Of a stretch of DNA of 64,000 bases, positions 1 through 12,180 are shown piece by piece. Below the pieces are notes generated by a model. It was given only the letters and a program-made list of their open reading frames with translations, had not been told where the DNA came from and did not search any database. The position numbers were made by a program, and so were the translations under genes. Numbering within the stretch: the stretch's first letter is position 1; the number at the start of each line of letters is the position of its first letter. Source of the stretch: Chinchilla lanigera (taxonomy: Eukaryota; Chordata; Mammalia; Rodentia; Chinchillidae); contig NW_004955402.1 in the NCBI RefSeq assembly GCF_000276665.1, positions 5,244,732 through 5,308,731 on the forward strand, read 5' to 3'.

Positions 1-509
<509 letters not shown>

Positions 510-1300
510 GGAGATGGTAGCCAGAGGGAGGGAGAGCGAGGGCTGGGAGAATCGCCCAATTCAATCACTGCTTTAGCAGCCCCTGAACTCTCTCGCGGAC
601 TGATCCGAGGAAGTCATTTCATATCCAAAGAGCTGCAGAATGTTATCCTTGAGTTGTGTTTGCAAGATTCCTGTAGATAACTCCAAGCAAACGTTTTTTT
701 TTTCCTTTTTTAAAGCAATCTAGTCTTTTTATGTCCGATGGTGATTGTATGGTCCATGAAAACCAAATGTATTAACAAGGTCAGCAATCTAGTTAGATAA
801 AAATCTTAATTTTCCTAGGATCAAAATAATATATTTTTGACAGTAACTGTGCACTTACTTTACCGGAATCTTTTTTGGAGATACCTAAATTTCCTTACCC
901 CTATATTCTGCCTGTAGTTTCCTCTGTAGCTGCTTGTGAATGACAAGCTTTTATTCTCCCTCCCTTTGCGGAGCGTAGAAGTCCAGTTCTCTCTGAATTG
1001 ATCTCTCTAAATGAAGTCAAAGCCAAACGCATGAGTCATTGCGGGAAGAGTGCGCCCCTTGCCCTGCCGCACTCTGCTCATGCACTCACTGTCCAAGGGG
1101 CTCTTTACTTTTTAAAAGGGTATTTGCATTTTACTACTAGGGTCTGGTGTCCAGACTGGTCGGCACTAGGAGCTAGCTGGATTGTTACATCCCCGAGCTC
1201 ATCACATGAACCACACCATGCTTTCCTGAGTATTATCACACCTGTACTGAAAATAGCGTTAATATTTAAAATTCTTTTAATAAAAGAAGTTTCCAAACAA
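510..1300 (+). other. Probable 3'UTR of the TMEM200-like gene
   Basis: The sequence after the stop codon changes quickly from GC-rich to AT-rich and carries no recognisable interspersed repeat until well downstream. The first canonical AATAAA is at 1279-1284. The true transcript end could be further downstream, since genes of this type often have long 3'UTRs. The open stretch at 998-1414 has no similarity I recognise and is taken as chance. Confidence 0.5.
1279..1284 (+). terminator. Candidate poly(A) signal AATAAA
   Basis: This is the first AATAAA after the stop codon, about 770 bases downstream. No strong GT-rich element could be confirmed just after it, so its use is inferred. Confidence 0.35.
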
Positions 1301-3287
1301 TTAAACATAACTTTGCTTCATTTTGCCTGGGAGCTAACATGTCTAAAGCATCGTAAACGTTTAACAGTCTATCTGGTAAATCTAAAATATTTTGCTGTGG
1401 CATTACTGTTATGACTGCAGTTATCTTCTCCCAGAATATGAGTACATCAATTTCCAATATATTTTTAACTTAAAAGCATAGAGGAAGTAGTACTGCACAT
1501 TTGGGAGTTTCTTGTTCAAGTAGAAGGCTGTTTGAAATAGCACATTTCTATAATATTTCTAGTCAACCTCAAAACATTGACTTATGGAGCATGAGGCCCA
1601 ATATTCTTTCCTCAAATTCTTGGGTTTCACCCTCTGATTTTGATCTAAATTTATGGTCTTAAATCCATAGGCAAAAAGGTGGTGTTTCAGTACTTAGGCA
1701 GATTGTTTATACTTGATGCTTTTAAAAGTCAATCTGTTGATTTGTAAGAACAGGCAACAAAAAATTAACTTAAATCCTGGTATCTCTCCTTTCCGTATGC
1801 CCTGAGAATCTTGGGAACTGTGTTGCCCTCTTTTGGCCATTTGGATGCAAGTCCAGGAAGACAGACTGATTTGGCAGGATGTTGGAGAAGGAATTCTGAA
1901 GGGAAACCAGTGAAAAATGCAGTCGTAGTGGAGCAGCTGGTCCTACAGACTACAGATCCAGAACTAAGAGTAGACCCCAGCTCTGGGTGTTTGCTAGCGG
2001 TGAAGGCCTGAGTCTGTCACCAATGCGGGGTTCCAGCCATCTGATCTATGAAATGAAAAGATCAAAGCACGCCTCGAAGACAGCAAGGGCACTAGAACAG
2101 GGGCGGATGGAAGGGGTCAGATGTGCAGAGCCCAGGTCAGTGCTGAGCAGAGGCTGTGCTCTGCAAGAGGTGGCTGCGATCACGATGATTACCATGGCGC
2201 CGTGCTTGCTGTGGAAGAATTGGCCTTCCCTGGACTCCATTTGGCTGAAATGTGGAATATCCGCTCATTATCTGGTTAACCTTAGATAAATCACTTAATC
2301 CTTCTGGGCCTCTGGTGCATGATGTAATCTCTGTGATCTCCTTCAGCTCTGAAAGCTTTACTGAAGTTCAGGGTACTGGTTTTAGCCTGTAGACAATCAA
2401 TCATATCCTATTTGCACACAGTTTAGTGAAGAGTGAATATACCTCATCAATTTCCATGAGTGTACCATGCTGTATTAAATTTTTTAAAGGCTTAATTTTT
2501 TTTTCTTCCCAGATTGGATCTGCATTAAGCTAATAACTCATTTTACAGCTCTCACTTAATTTGTTGAGCTCTTCTATGGAGCAGAAGTAGGTTTATACTA
2601 ACAAGACTGACAAAAAGGACCTCCAGGTAGTATTAAATTTCAACAGTCTCAAGTGCATTTTCAGACTTCCAAGGAGCAACAATAACCCCACAACAACAGA
2701 AGTCAAATTTCCCTGTGTTTTCCCCTCCATTGTCCTGCATAGCAGGTAATTTATACACTGAGAGAATATGTTATGTGAAAGGAAAACTGGGTCCTGGTGT
2801 GGCACAATGCTGCTTCCACTCCTCAGAAAATGCACTGGAATGACACTGGCAAATAACCGGGCCGCTGTCTCTTCCCTTAACTAAAGAGAGGTGGTCAGAA
2901 TAGTATCTCACAAACTTTCAAAAATTCAGTCTAAACAACGGTCTAATATTTAATGATACTGACTGCCTAATGCTATGAATCAGATTAAATACATAAATTC
3001 TTCTGGCTCTTGCTGATCTCATCCATAGGCTCCCAAAACTGAATAACTGCAGCAAACTTAGTTTACCATCAAGTTATAGCTATCTTAGTCCCTGAGCAGT
3101 TTAACCAGATTTTCTCTCTTTTTTTTTTTTTTGCCCCAAAGATAAAAAAGGTAAACTCAGTTTTGCAAGTCTTTTTAGAAGTCTGGGATTTCCTTACACT
3201 TCAGGAAGAATCTTCCACAGTTCTGACTATAGGAACTCACAGTCTTAGCTTTCACAGGAGCAGAGATTTATGCAATAATAATGTTAA
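1301..3287. other. Intergenic or extended 3'UTR; no gene seen
   Basis: AT-rich single-copy-looking sequence. The stretch about 2240-2370 (short 'ttaaccttagataaatcactt' style segment, then a C/T-rich part) resembles a worn MIR core on the + strand but is too diverged to call firmly. Open frames here are short and show no family features. Confidence 0.4.
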
Positions 3288-3478
3288 GTTTTACTCACTG
3301 TTTATTGTGGGCCATGCGCTGTTCTACCAGGTTTACATGCATTACTTGTTTCTCAGTACTTCTATTGAAGGAAGTTCATTATTGTTCCCATTCTATGAAA
3401 AAGACACTGAAGTCAGAGAGATGAAACAGTTACCTAGGATGACTCTGCTGGTAAATGACAGAGATAGGATTTTCAGTT
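3288..3478 (-). repeat. MIR SINE relic, minus strand
   Basis: Read on the + strand this resembles the reverse complement of MIR: a 'gcgctgttctaccaggtttacatgcatta' type start, a 'cccattctatgaaaaagac' middle, and then a segment matching the region normally rich in 'gaggttaagtaacttgcc'. The core matches in order but is heavily diverged. Confidence 0.65.
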
Positions 3479-3879
3479 TTTGAGGTTATGTGGTCTCCTA
3501 CTAACAGATGTTGGACACATAATGTTCACATTTCCAGAGATCACTGAAATACCATCTCCTAATCTTCCTGCTAGATCCCTTGTCAGAACCATTCTTAGTG
3601 CTGTACAGAGAAATATTAGAATTTGCAGTCAGGTAAAAAGCTGGAGTTTGTACTGTAGTCTTTGGACTGGCATACACAAATTTTCTTTTCTCTAAGTGAC
3701 TTGGCAGGATTTTTTGTGCCCAGTCAATAGGAACCTTTGAAGCCATGGAATCCCTATTTGTGCTTGTAAAGGAGGTTGCTGAGATTGAGGAAGAGAGAGC
3801 AACTTGTTCAGAGGCAAACAGCAGTGGCAGGACTGTTACACTGAAATAATTGCAATAACTGGCAAGAGATTTTTACCCC

Positions 3880-4065
3880 TGAGCTTCTATCATGTACTAG
3901 CTGGGTGGCCATGGGCCATCTACTTAGTCTCTCTCTGTGTCTCAATGTTCCTTCCATGCAACAGGAGTAATGATGGTTCCTAAGCTACAGGGTTGGAATG
4001 AAGAGTGAAGGAATTAATGTTTGTGTAACGTGCTTGTCACAGGCATGGCTCAAATGGTGTTATTC
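3880..4065 (+). repeat. MIR SINE relic, plus strand
   Basis: MIR landmarks occur in order: 'tactagctgggtggccatgg' (tail of the tRNA-like part and start of the core), 'cttagtctctctctgtgtctc' (core), 'aacaggagtaatgatgg', then 'gaattaatgtttgtgtaacg' near the 3' end. Confidence 0.65.
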
Positions 4066-4199
4066 AAGTTGCGTCAGTTTTATTTCAAGTAGAATAAACT
4101 GCTGTATAGAATTATTTCATATGGCCTTCCTTTTTGTGAACAGAGCAATTTTACCTTTAAAAATATAATCTGTAAGGCAATACCTAAAGTGTGACATTG

Positions 4200-4345
4200 A
4201 GGACTTACACAACACTGGATTTGAGTTCTACATCTATTAAATGGAAATGATAAATAGCACTTGACTCATAGAATTAAGTATTCAAATGAGGGCCAAGTAA
4301 GCTAATGTCCACCAAGGACTTGAAAACAATTTCTGGCAGCCAAAA
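4200..4345 (+). repeat. Weak MIR-like relic
   Basis: The order 'tctattaaatggaaatgata', then 'gactcatagaattaagtatt' resembles the MIR 3' half. It is very diverged and could be chance. Confidence 0.35.
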
Positions 4346-5126
4346 TATTCAGTAAATATTTAGCTCTATTATTGAGGTAAATTTAGAGAAGTAATTAGTA
4401 GGATAAATTTACCACTCAGTTATGAGGGACAACCACACATGTACTGTACTGAAAAGTCTTAATAACTTTGGTATATCAGGGAAAAAGACCATAGTAGCCA
4501 AGGACTTGTGCTGCTGTGAGGTCCCCCTGGAAGAACATGGAACTAGGACTAGATGTGTCCTGTGTGAGTGCATTGTGGTGATGTTGTGTAGCTGTAATGG
4601 GGGACCAAAGGGGCTCACCGAACTGGGCCATGGTGACCCCATTTCCATTTAATGAAGCTGGTCATGTGAGAAGGACCAGCAAGCTCTGAGATCCCAGTCC
4701 CTGTCAGAATGTCCCAAAGCAAAGACGGGAGATCTATTGAGTTACTTAAGTTCTTTGGGCAAAAGTGTTCTGTAGTCTTCTTGTTCGTCGTTTTGAGTTT
4801 CTCAAAGATATACTTTTGAAATTTTATGTTATTTTATTTTTTGGAGCTGGATATCTTAAAAAGAACTCTCTAATGCCATAAGATTAGTACAAACTAAAGA
4901 TATGATTTGTGTTTTGAAAAGAATAGTATTTTTACCAAGATATACAAATACATTTTAGTCATGTAATTTATAAAGATGATCTTGTGTTAAGGATTGTGAG
5001 GTGGACACTTTCTATTCATAACAAATAAAGAATAGGAATAATAATTATGGATTTTGTTTCTGAAAGTCATGGAGTAATTTTTTCATTTTAATTCTGTTGG
5101 GGGATGGTTAAATCATTGTGTGAATA
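4346..5126. other. Intergenic; nothing recognised
   Basis: AT-rich sequence with only short open frames and no repeat I can name. Confidence 0.4.
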
Positions 5127-5317
5127 CAGTGGTACCTCGGTTCACAAACTCAATTCTCTCCAAGATTTTGGTCAGAAACCAAACGGGATGAGGACAGAAT
5201 CAGATGACTCCATAAGGGCAACATTGAACCTAACCATTGAACTTGATTTGGTTCCCATTCAATTCTGTGCAACCAGAAGCACAGGAAGAATCAAATTCCT
5301 GAACCAAGCCACCACTG
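5127..5317. mobile_element. Short terminal-inverted-repeat DNA transposon (MITE), TA-flanked
   Basis: The element begins 'cagtggtacctcggttca' and ends 'tgaaccaagccaccactg'. The reverse complement of the end, 'cagtggtggcttggttca', matches the start at 15 of 18 bases. It is flanked on both sides by TA (5125-5126 and 5318-5319), which fits a Tc1/mariner (Tigger-like) non-autonomous element of about 191 bp. The single open frame across it carries no transposase motif. I do not recognise the exact family. Confidence 0.65.
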
Positions 5318-6949
5318 TATTTGAATGTTTAGATTAAACTTTTAAATGACTAACTCTGAAAATGATTCTAACACTTTTTTTTCCTTTCCAGGGAAATCAT
5401 CTTTGAGGGCTTTTTTCTTCAAAAAGGAATGAGTTTCTTTAAGTGGAGATGGAATTCTTTTTCTGTTAAGCCACCATAAGGTGGGGAGTCTAGCTTTAGT
5501 CAGACGCCGACTTGCTCCTCTCCAAAGACTGTTCTCCTGGCTTTCTGTGGCATCTGTCCACCTATGGTGTTGGGAAAGTGCTGGGCTAGAGTTGAGGCCG
5601 CCTGGCTTGAGCCCCAGTAAGAGGGATCAGTCTGGCTTCATCCCATAGCCACGGTCCTTTAGGGATTTTACCATCGGAAATTATTTAACTATATTGCTAT
5701 TCCACCTCACTTGGGGTCCCGCCCTTCCCCTTCTATGTCGACTAAGATGTGGGCCTGCATGACAACCGGGACCCTTGCTGATGACTACAGCAACATACTG
5801 TGGTCAAAAGACTAAACAGCCTTCTGCAGATGAGCCAGAAGTATCAGAAAGCATGCTCCTGCCTCTACTGACCTGTGATTCTGTTTCCACACCTTGACCA
5901 CCCCTGTGAGGGCAAGAAGGCTGGGTCACCACCCCGGCAAGAAACCAGGGGGCCAGTCTGGAACAGGAAATCCTGGGGGAAGACAAGAACTATAAAGTCA
6001 GGCTAGAGTCTCTAGGAGTATTTCCATCTAATAGAAGAGCACTTGGGTACTCTTGTTGATGGACTATTTTGTAAGGAGACTTAAAAGGAAAAATTAACAA
6101 TAGCTTTTATTCCTTAGAAAATATTCTTTTGGCACATGCATGGCTAGACATTATTTCATATATTTTTCTTTTTAAACCATGGAAAATACACTTAGTTTTA
6201 AATTTTTATTAGTACATGTTTGCCCTACATGACGATCACATTCATCGTGGGGAGTTGGTTTGTGTGCATAACGCATTCTAGTTTTCTTCATCTGCTTCAA
6301 ATTGAACATAACACTACTATTGATGAGAATGCATTGACACTGGTAAATACCAAACATCTAGTAATGTTTAATATTGAAAAGAAACTATTGACAAACTGAT
6401 AAACAATTGCTTTTGAATTGAGAAACTCAGATAATCCAAAGGTATTGTTTATATGTGTACCACGTTAATTGATGTGAATCAAGCCAAACACCTGTCTTGT
6501 CAGTAACCTGTGTTGTCACTTTATGCGTATAAATGCCTGATCAGTCCATGGTGCAGAGCAAGAACCTCAGAGAAGCTATTTTCGTGGTACCAGCAAGCAG
6601 CTCGGACCCAGGCGTGGCACTTCTGGTAAATGACACAAATTGTTCCAGAGCCATGCAAGGCGTACTGTGGACCGGCTATCCGGAGTCAGGCAGGCCCTGT
6701 GCTAGGTTCACAGGCGGGAGGTTTGAGGAAGCCTGCATTTCTGACCTCAGGAACTTGCAGCACAGCTGCTTTGGAGACATGCACATGAGCAATCGTTAAA
6801 ATGCGACATAAGTGTGTGAAGAAAGTTGAGTGGCCTTTCAGCTGAGAAAGGGCATGTCAGACAGGCACAGCAAAGGGGGAAGAGTGCAGTGCAGCCCGGA
6901 GGGGCGGAATGAGCAACTGCGAAGATGAAACATTGTAACATGCTAGGAT
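5318..6949. other. Intergenic; nothing recognised
   Basis: No coding exon, RNA gene or confident repeat. The segment 6533-6799 has a modest open frame without recognisable domains. Confidence 0.4.
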
Positions 6950-7440
6950 TTCTTTTTCTTTACAAAAATTTCAAATTATAATTATTCACTTATATTAAGT
7001 GTACAAAACAATGGTTTGCTTTATGATATTTTCATATGTCTAGCACATGCTTTGATGTGTCTACCCTCCCTCTTTCCCCCTGTTACTCCCCTTTTCCCCT
7101 CTGCTTGGTTCCCAGTCCCCTTCTTAATAGTTCCCCCTCACTTTTGTTCCCCCATACACCCCTGAGTTCACAAAAGAAAGAAAACGTGCCATACTCGTCT
7201 TTCTGAGTCTGGCTTATGGCCCCCCGCTCTGTCTGTTTTCCTGCAAATGTCATGACTTCATTCTTCTTTACGGCTGAATAATACTCCATTAACCCGTGGA
7301 TGAGCACCTCAGCCAATTCCATAGCTTGGCTACGATGAACAGTGTGCCGAGACACATGGGATGCACAGCTGTCTCTGTAGTGCACTGACTTTGATTCCTT
7401 TGCTGGGTTTTCATAGAGCAACTTAGATTTGACTTCTGCC
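6950..7440 (-). mobile_element. LINE-1 3' fragment (ORF2 C-terminus and 3'UTR), minus strand
   Basis: Translated on the minus strand, 7083-7421 contains MEYYSAVKKNEVMTFAGK, the conserved extreme C-terminal region of L1 ORF2p. The upstream part is compatible with the stretch preceding it. The + strand reads as the antisense of the L1 3' end ('ggctgaataatactccatt'). The remainder to about 6950 is AT-rich 3'UTR-like sequence. The fragment is 5'-truncated and non-functional. Confidence 0.8.
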
Positions 7441-8324
7441 TAGTATCCCTGAAGGAACAGACGAGTGAGGAGTTTATTTTGAAACACCAAAACTATACAT
7501 CTCTCTATTTATAGCTATAAATAGGCATCCTCTTTATAAGTAGTAGTAGCATATTTGAAATGAAGATGAAAATGACGAGGGCATCAAAGTGCTCTAACTA
7601 CACATTCCCCCCACATTAGATTTTTCATCATTCCCCCTTTGTAGCTGACTTCTCCTACCAGGATTTTCCAGCTGAGAAGCATCAGTACATAGCACTATCA
7701 AAGCCTGTTCTCACTGGGCCTGAGATGTCTTTATGAGTAAGAATGATTTTTATTAAACTATACAGTGTTTACAATTTACCATTTAATTTAAAATTTCAAA
7801 TTCTGGAAATCATTTCTCCAGTGCATGTGTGAACAGAGAAAACCAGGAGAATCTGTCACCTGGCAACGCAGTTTGTACCGTTCCCCGCAGGGTAGAAAAA
7901 ACTGCTCATCCACGCAGTGCGGAGGCTGATGGCAACAGAAATTTGGGGGCCGTCTGATGAGGCTCCAGGTCATTTTGCAGACTCCAGATGTGACAATTGG
8001 ATGTACTTCTACGGATTTCCACATCGACTAGAAACATCACTTATATCCGAACAAAAATAGTTTATCTTCGTTAATAACAAGCATCGTGTTCCTATTCTTC
8101 CTCACATACATGTTCACAACAAAAGGAAAAGCTATTTCAGACCAAACGTCCTCTCGCAAGTGAGTGTTCTTTGTGGACCAATACCAAAGGACTACGCCTT
8201 TTGATTTCTGAGAGCCGGTCCTTTCGGGATCGTCACCAAGAACAGACTTGGCCAGAATGGTGCAGTATGGATGCAGCTGAGTGCTTTGTTTACCCTCAAG
8301 GCTGCAAACAAAAAGATATAGGCC

Positions 8325-8356
<32 letters not shown>

Positions 8357-11300
8357 CTATAAAAATATTCCATTAAAGTAAAAAAATGGTTTTGTAAGAA
8401 AAATCATTTGAATCCCCCATGTAACCACTTGATGCTTCAAAATCTTTTGAGTGCATAAACAGTCAAAGGAATATAAAATGTGTTCATTCCTTTTTCCTAA
8501 TCCACAAGAGTGAGAATTTTACAAAAGCACTTATCATCACATATAAAATTCAATAGATATTATCAAACGGCATTTCATTGTCAAAGCCACTAACACATCT
8601 TTCATAGGGATACACTTATTGATAGGAAGTTTAAAGTTTGGGAATACTGGTAGATAAAGAGAGGTAGTTAATATAACATGGTTAATGGTTCCAGGAAGCA
8701 AATAGAATCCTTCATAAAGAGCAGGGAAATTCAAAGACCAGTTTAGTGACCTAAATGCTAATCCTTGCGCTTATGTAACCACACAGCTCAACGTGTCTGC
8801 AGCCCTACGTATGAGTTGAGTGCTCGCTTATTTAATTGTACAATTTCCTCCATTTGTACCTCTAATTTCATTTGAGCTTCATGCCTGAGCACAGTTCCTG
8901 ATTTATGAATTTGTTAGAAGAAAAGGAATGTATTTATAATGGTAATAAGAATAACAGACTTATAAGAAAGCGAAAAGTAATTTGAATATACTGCTAATAA
9001 TATAGTATTATTGTTCTCTCCCTAATTTATAAATATCTTCTCATGCAGAGGATAAATTGGCTGATATCTTCTCAAAACATGTGCTGCTGAAAGTTCAAAC
9101 ACAATTAAAGTGCATGTCCACAGCCTCCCAACTCCTCAAGCCCCATGGATGTGCAGCCCTGAAAACTTTCCTTTGTTTACACAGTATATTCTGTCTAATG
9201 CAGAGATATGGTGGTGAACACTTTCCAAGATTTTTTATTATTATTATGTGAATGAAAAGAAAATTTAACAATATTCTGACTGCCTGAAAAAGAACGCCAG
9301 CTTTGATTAAGTCAATGACAATTAAGCGTAACACTCACAAAGAAATTGAACAGGGCATCTGGTTAGCCTGTATGAATCATATTCAGTGGAAATACCAAAT
9401 CATAGCTTAAAAAATAAATGAAGTGATACAAAAAGAAAAAGTTCTTATTTTGGGTATGATTAGGGCCATGAGTAAAAATAATCCAAGTTCATATGTGGCA
9501 ACTTCACACGCAATATAATTTTAGAAAATTATTTAGTGATTGTGTAAATGTGACATGTTTGAAAAATGGTCATTAAACTGGGTTGTACAATGGCTGGGAT
9601 GTATAATTATTTAGGCATGCTCCCACAGTCATTTGGAAGGAAATTATAAATTGCATTTGTAAAGGGCTGTTTTGAATTCTAAGCCCTGGAGCTGAGAGGC
9701 GATTACATAACTTTTCTTGTCCACCAAAAATGACTCCATCTGCAAGGTGTCGCAGTGCTGATCACACTTTCCTGCGCTCATGGACACGAGTTAGGAAGAA
9801 CGACGGCGGCAGCAGCAGGGTCTGTGCCTCCGATGGTTTCCCCTTGTCCATCTTTCAGCAGCCTGACCTATGGACAAAGGCAGCAATAGGATACCGGGTT
9901 GGGGTGCAGAATGAGCAGTCCAGAAATGTGTCTTTTGCTGCCTAAGTGCTCCTTACAGTCTGAAAGGCACATGAAGGGATAAATTGTTGAGAAGATGAAC
10001 CACAGTGTCCACTGGGATTTGGAATTTTTTTACCATAATGTCGAACATTTTTGAATGCCTGAGACTGATTCCCAGGTCCTAGCCTGGAGCTGTAGCTTTG
10101 GGAATTAGGCAGGTAAAATGAGAATTAGGATCCTTGATGGAAGTCCTGGTGAAGAATACCTGGGATTCTGAGTTGCAAAGATTAGGAACAGGAGAATTCG
10201 TGGCCGGTGTGTATGTCCACTTCTACATCCATGAATGAACATCAAAACACAGTGAGTCATGTTTGCAACCTGTGCCTTTATTTTGAAGTCTGTGAACAAA
10301 TACTTCTGAGAATAAGTCACATCATAGTGAGAAAGCTCTTGCTTTGAGCAAATAACAAGACAGCCAAGCCTTGTTGGCTGTAATTCTTATGACATGAATG
10401 GTGACCTTAATAAAACTAACAAATTCCAAAACATACTTTCTATATCACAGAATTATGTCAGAACCCAGACTTAGAACTGAGCTTGACTGTATTTATACTA
10501 CCAAAGCAGATATCCAAGTCTCCATAGCCAATTCCAGGTCAGCTTTTATATTATATTTTGCATTGCATGTCAAATGGCTTATTATTTTCACTCTACTAGA
10601 GCTAAAATCATGACCAAAAGTGAGACTTTTAGAGCTCTAGGGCTTTGTGAGACTAGAAAAAAACCCTGAACATGAATTGAATGACACAAATATTAATTTT
10701 ACAGGCACTGGGATTGATTTTAAACCAAACTTGTGTAAGTGTATTCAAATAACAATAATTCATTATACAACTAAGTTGCTCAGTTTGAATATACAGGAGT
10801 TTTTTTTTTTTTTTTTACTCTAGTTAAAAAATTCAGAAATGGTCAAAATCACTTGAAAGAGTTTGAATTTGTTCTGATATCAGCTGGGCATATTCTTAAG
10901 GGAGGATTTGCTGTGAGGTTCAAGGAACTCTCTCAAACCTTAGCACCATAAACATGTACTTAAGAGGATGTCACACCCTTCAAGTGACCTAGACTTTCTC
11001 TGGCTTGGTACCCACTGAAAAGATCTACGAATTTCTCTTTGATTTTGAAAGCATCATATACTCCTTATAAGCAAAAACCTAAGGATAACACCAGAGACTT
11101 TACCATATCACACTTTATTATGCCTAGGGAGGTTCATTTCAATGAAATTGTTAGTTTTCACTTTAGTTGTGGTTATTCTTTAGACCATTATACAGGGTTC
11201 AAAACTGGATCTAACTGGCATAAATGTGGTGGGAATCTTGCCACAAACCAGGTAATTTAGGTTAAAAACAATTATGTTATACGCTCACTGAGCACCTACA

Positions 11301-12000
11301 TCAAACTGTGTGCTAATGTATCAGGAATCTCTAAGCAGTCAGAAACCTTTTAAACTGAGGAGTATTTAAAATACATCAATATTCTACTTTCAAGCTGCAC
11401 TGTGTTGTAAAATCACTTTTCCATGCTTTTACCCCTAGATGACTCAGATATCCACTTTTTGTTATGTTTAGTGTTTGCTGTGAAGTTTTAGATTTCCCTG
11501 TGTCTCACTCCCCCTGCTGCTGGTTAGGTGTATGCACGCATTGACACAGACATTCAAAGCATTGTTGCAACATATAAGGTATTTTTTCCTATAAAACAAA
11601 TGCCTGCCTGTGCTGCCCTCCTCCTTCTGCCCAAATGTGATGTAGACGATGCTAAAAGTTTCTGTCACCAGTTTTCATCGATAGCCTGAGCGCACTCTGC
11701 GTTCTTTCATGGAGCCGGACTCGCCTCCTAGAAATGTGAACAAACGTCTGTCACAAGACTCACTGACAGTTTCTTTTAAAGAAAGAAGAAGAGCCTTGTG
11801 CCAGTCATGCTCCTGCTGCTGTTTCTTCTACTCGTTCATTTTTTAGCAAGTGCTTATCATAAACATAACTTGCAGGCCTTGGGCTTAAGAATGAAGGTAT
11901 CCACAGGTTGTACTTCTTGACCTTGAAATAAACATCATACTCTAGTGGAGAACACAGATATGTCAACAGAGGCTTTTAATATACAGCATTCTGTACAGAG
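7441..12000. other. Intergenic; no gene or confident repeat
   Basis: About 4.5 kb of mostly AT-rich unique-looking sequence. It contains homopolymer T tracts (about 8324-8350 and 10800-10816). I see no splice-flanked open exon, no RNA gene, and no SINE or LTR that I can name. Confidence 0.4.
8324..8350. repeat. Poly(T) tract
   Basis: An uninterrupted run of about 27 T. It could be the tail of a minus-strand retroposon, but no body is recognisable next to it. Confidence 0.8.
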
Positions 12001-12180
12001 AGCATCGTTGTTAAAGACACAGCTTTTCAACTTTGAGCTAGCCTTTAAATTCGTAGCTGCAAAGTAGGCTGCGAAGTGTACCTACCTCAGAAAGTTTTTT
12101 TGTTTTTTGAGGACTAAATGGTAAAACCCATATGAGGCCCTGTGTCTGGCATACAGTAGGTACTCAATAAATGTCACCTG
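12001..12180 (+). repeat. MIR SINE, plus strand
   Basis: The end carries the highly typical MIR 3' motif 'ggcatacagtaggtactcaa' followed by 'taaatg'. It is preceded by 'gtacctacctcagaaag' and 'gaggactaaatggtaaaac', in the right order for MIR. Confidence 0.8.

Noticed and set aside
998..1414. Second coding exon downstream of the TMEM200-like stop
   Set aside because: It is AT-rich, has no recognisable motif, contains the AATAAA of the presumed 3'UTR, and overlaps minus-strand open frames of similar length.
7083..7421. 112-codon minus-strand coding sequence
   Set aside because: MEYYSAVKKNEVMTFAGK identifies it as the L1 ORF2 end, a dead 5'-truncated copy.
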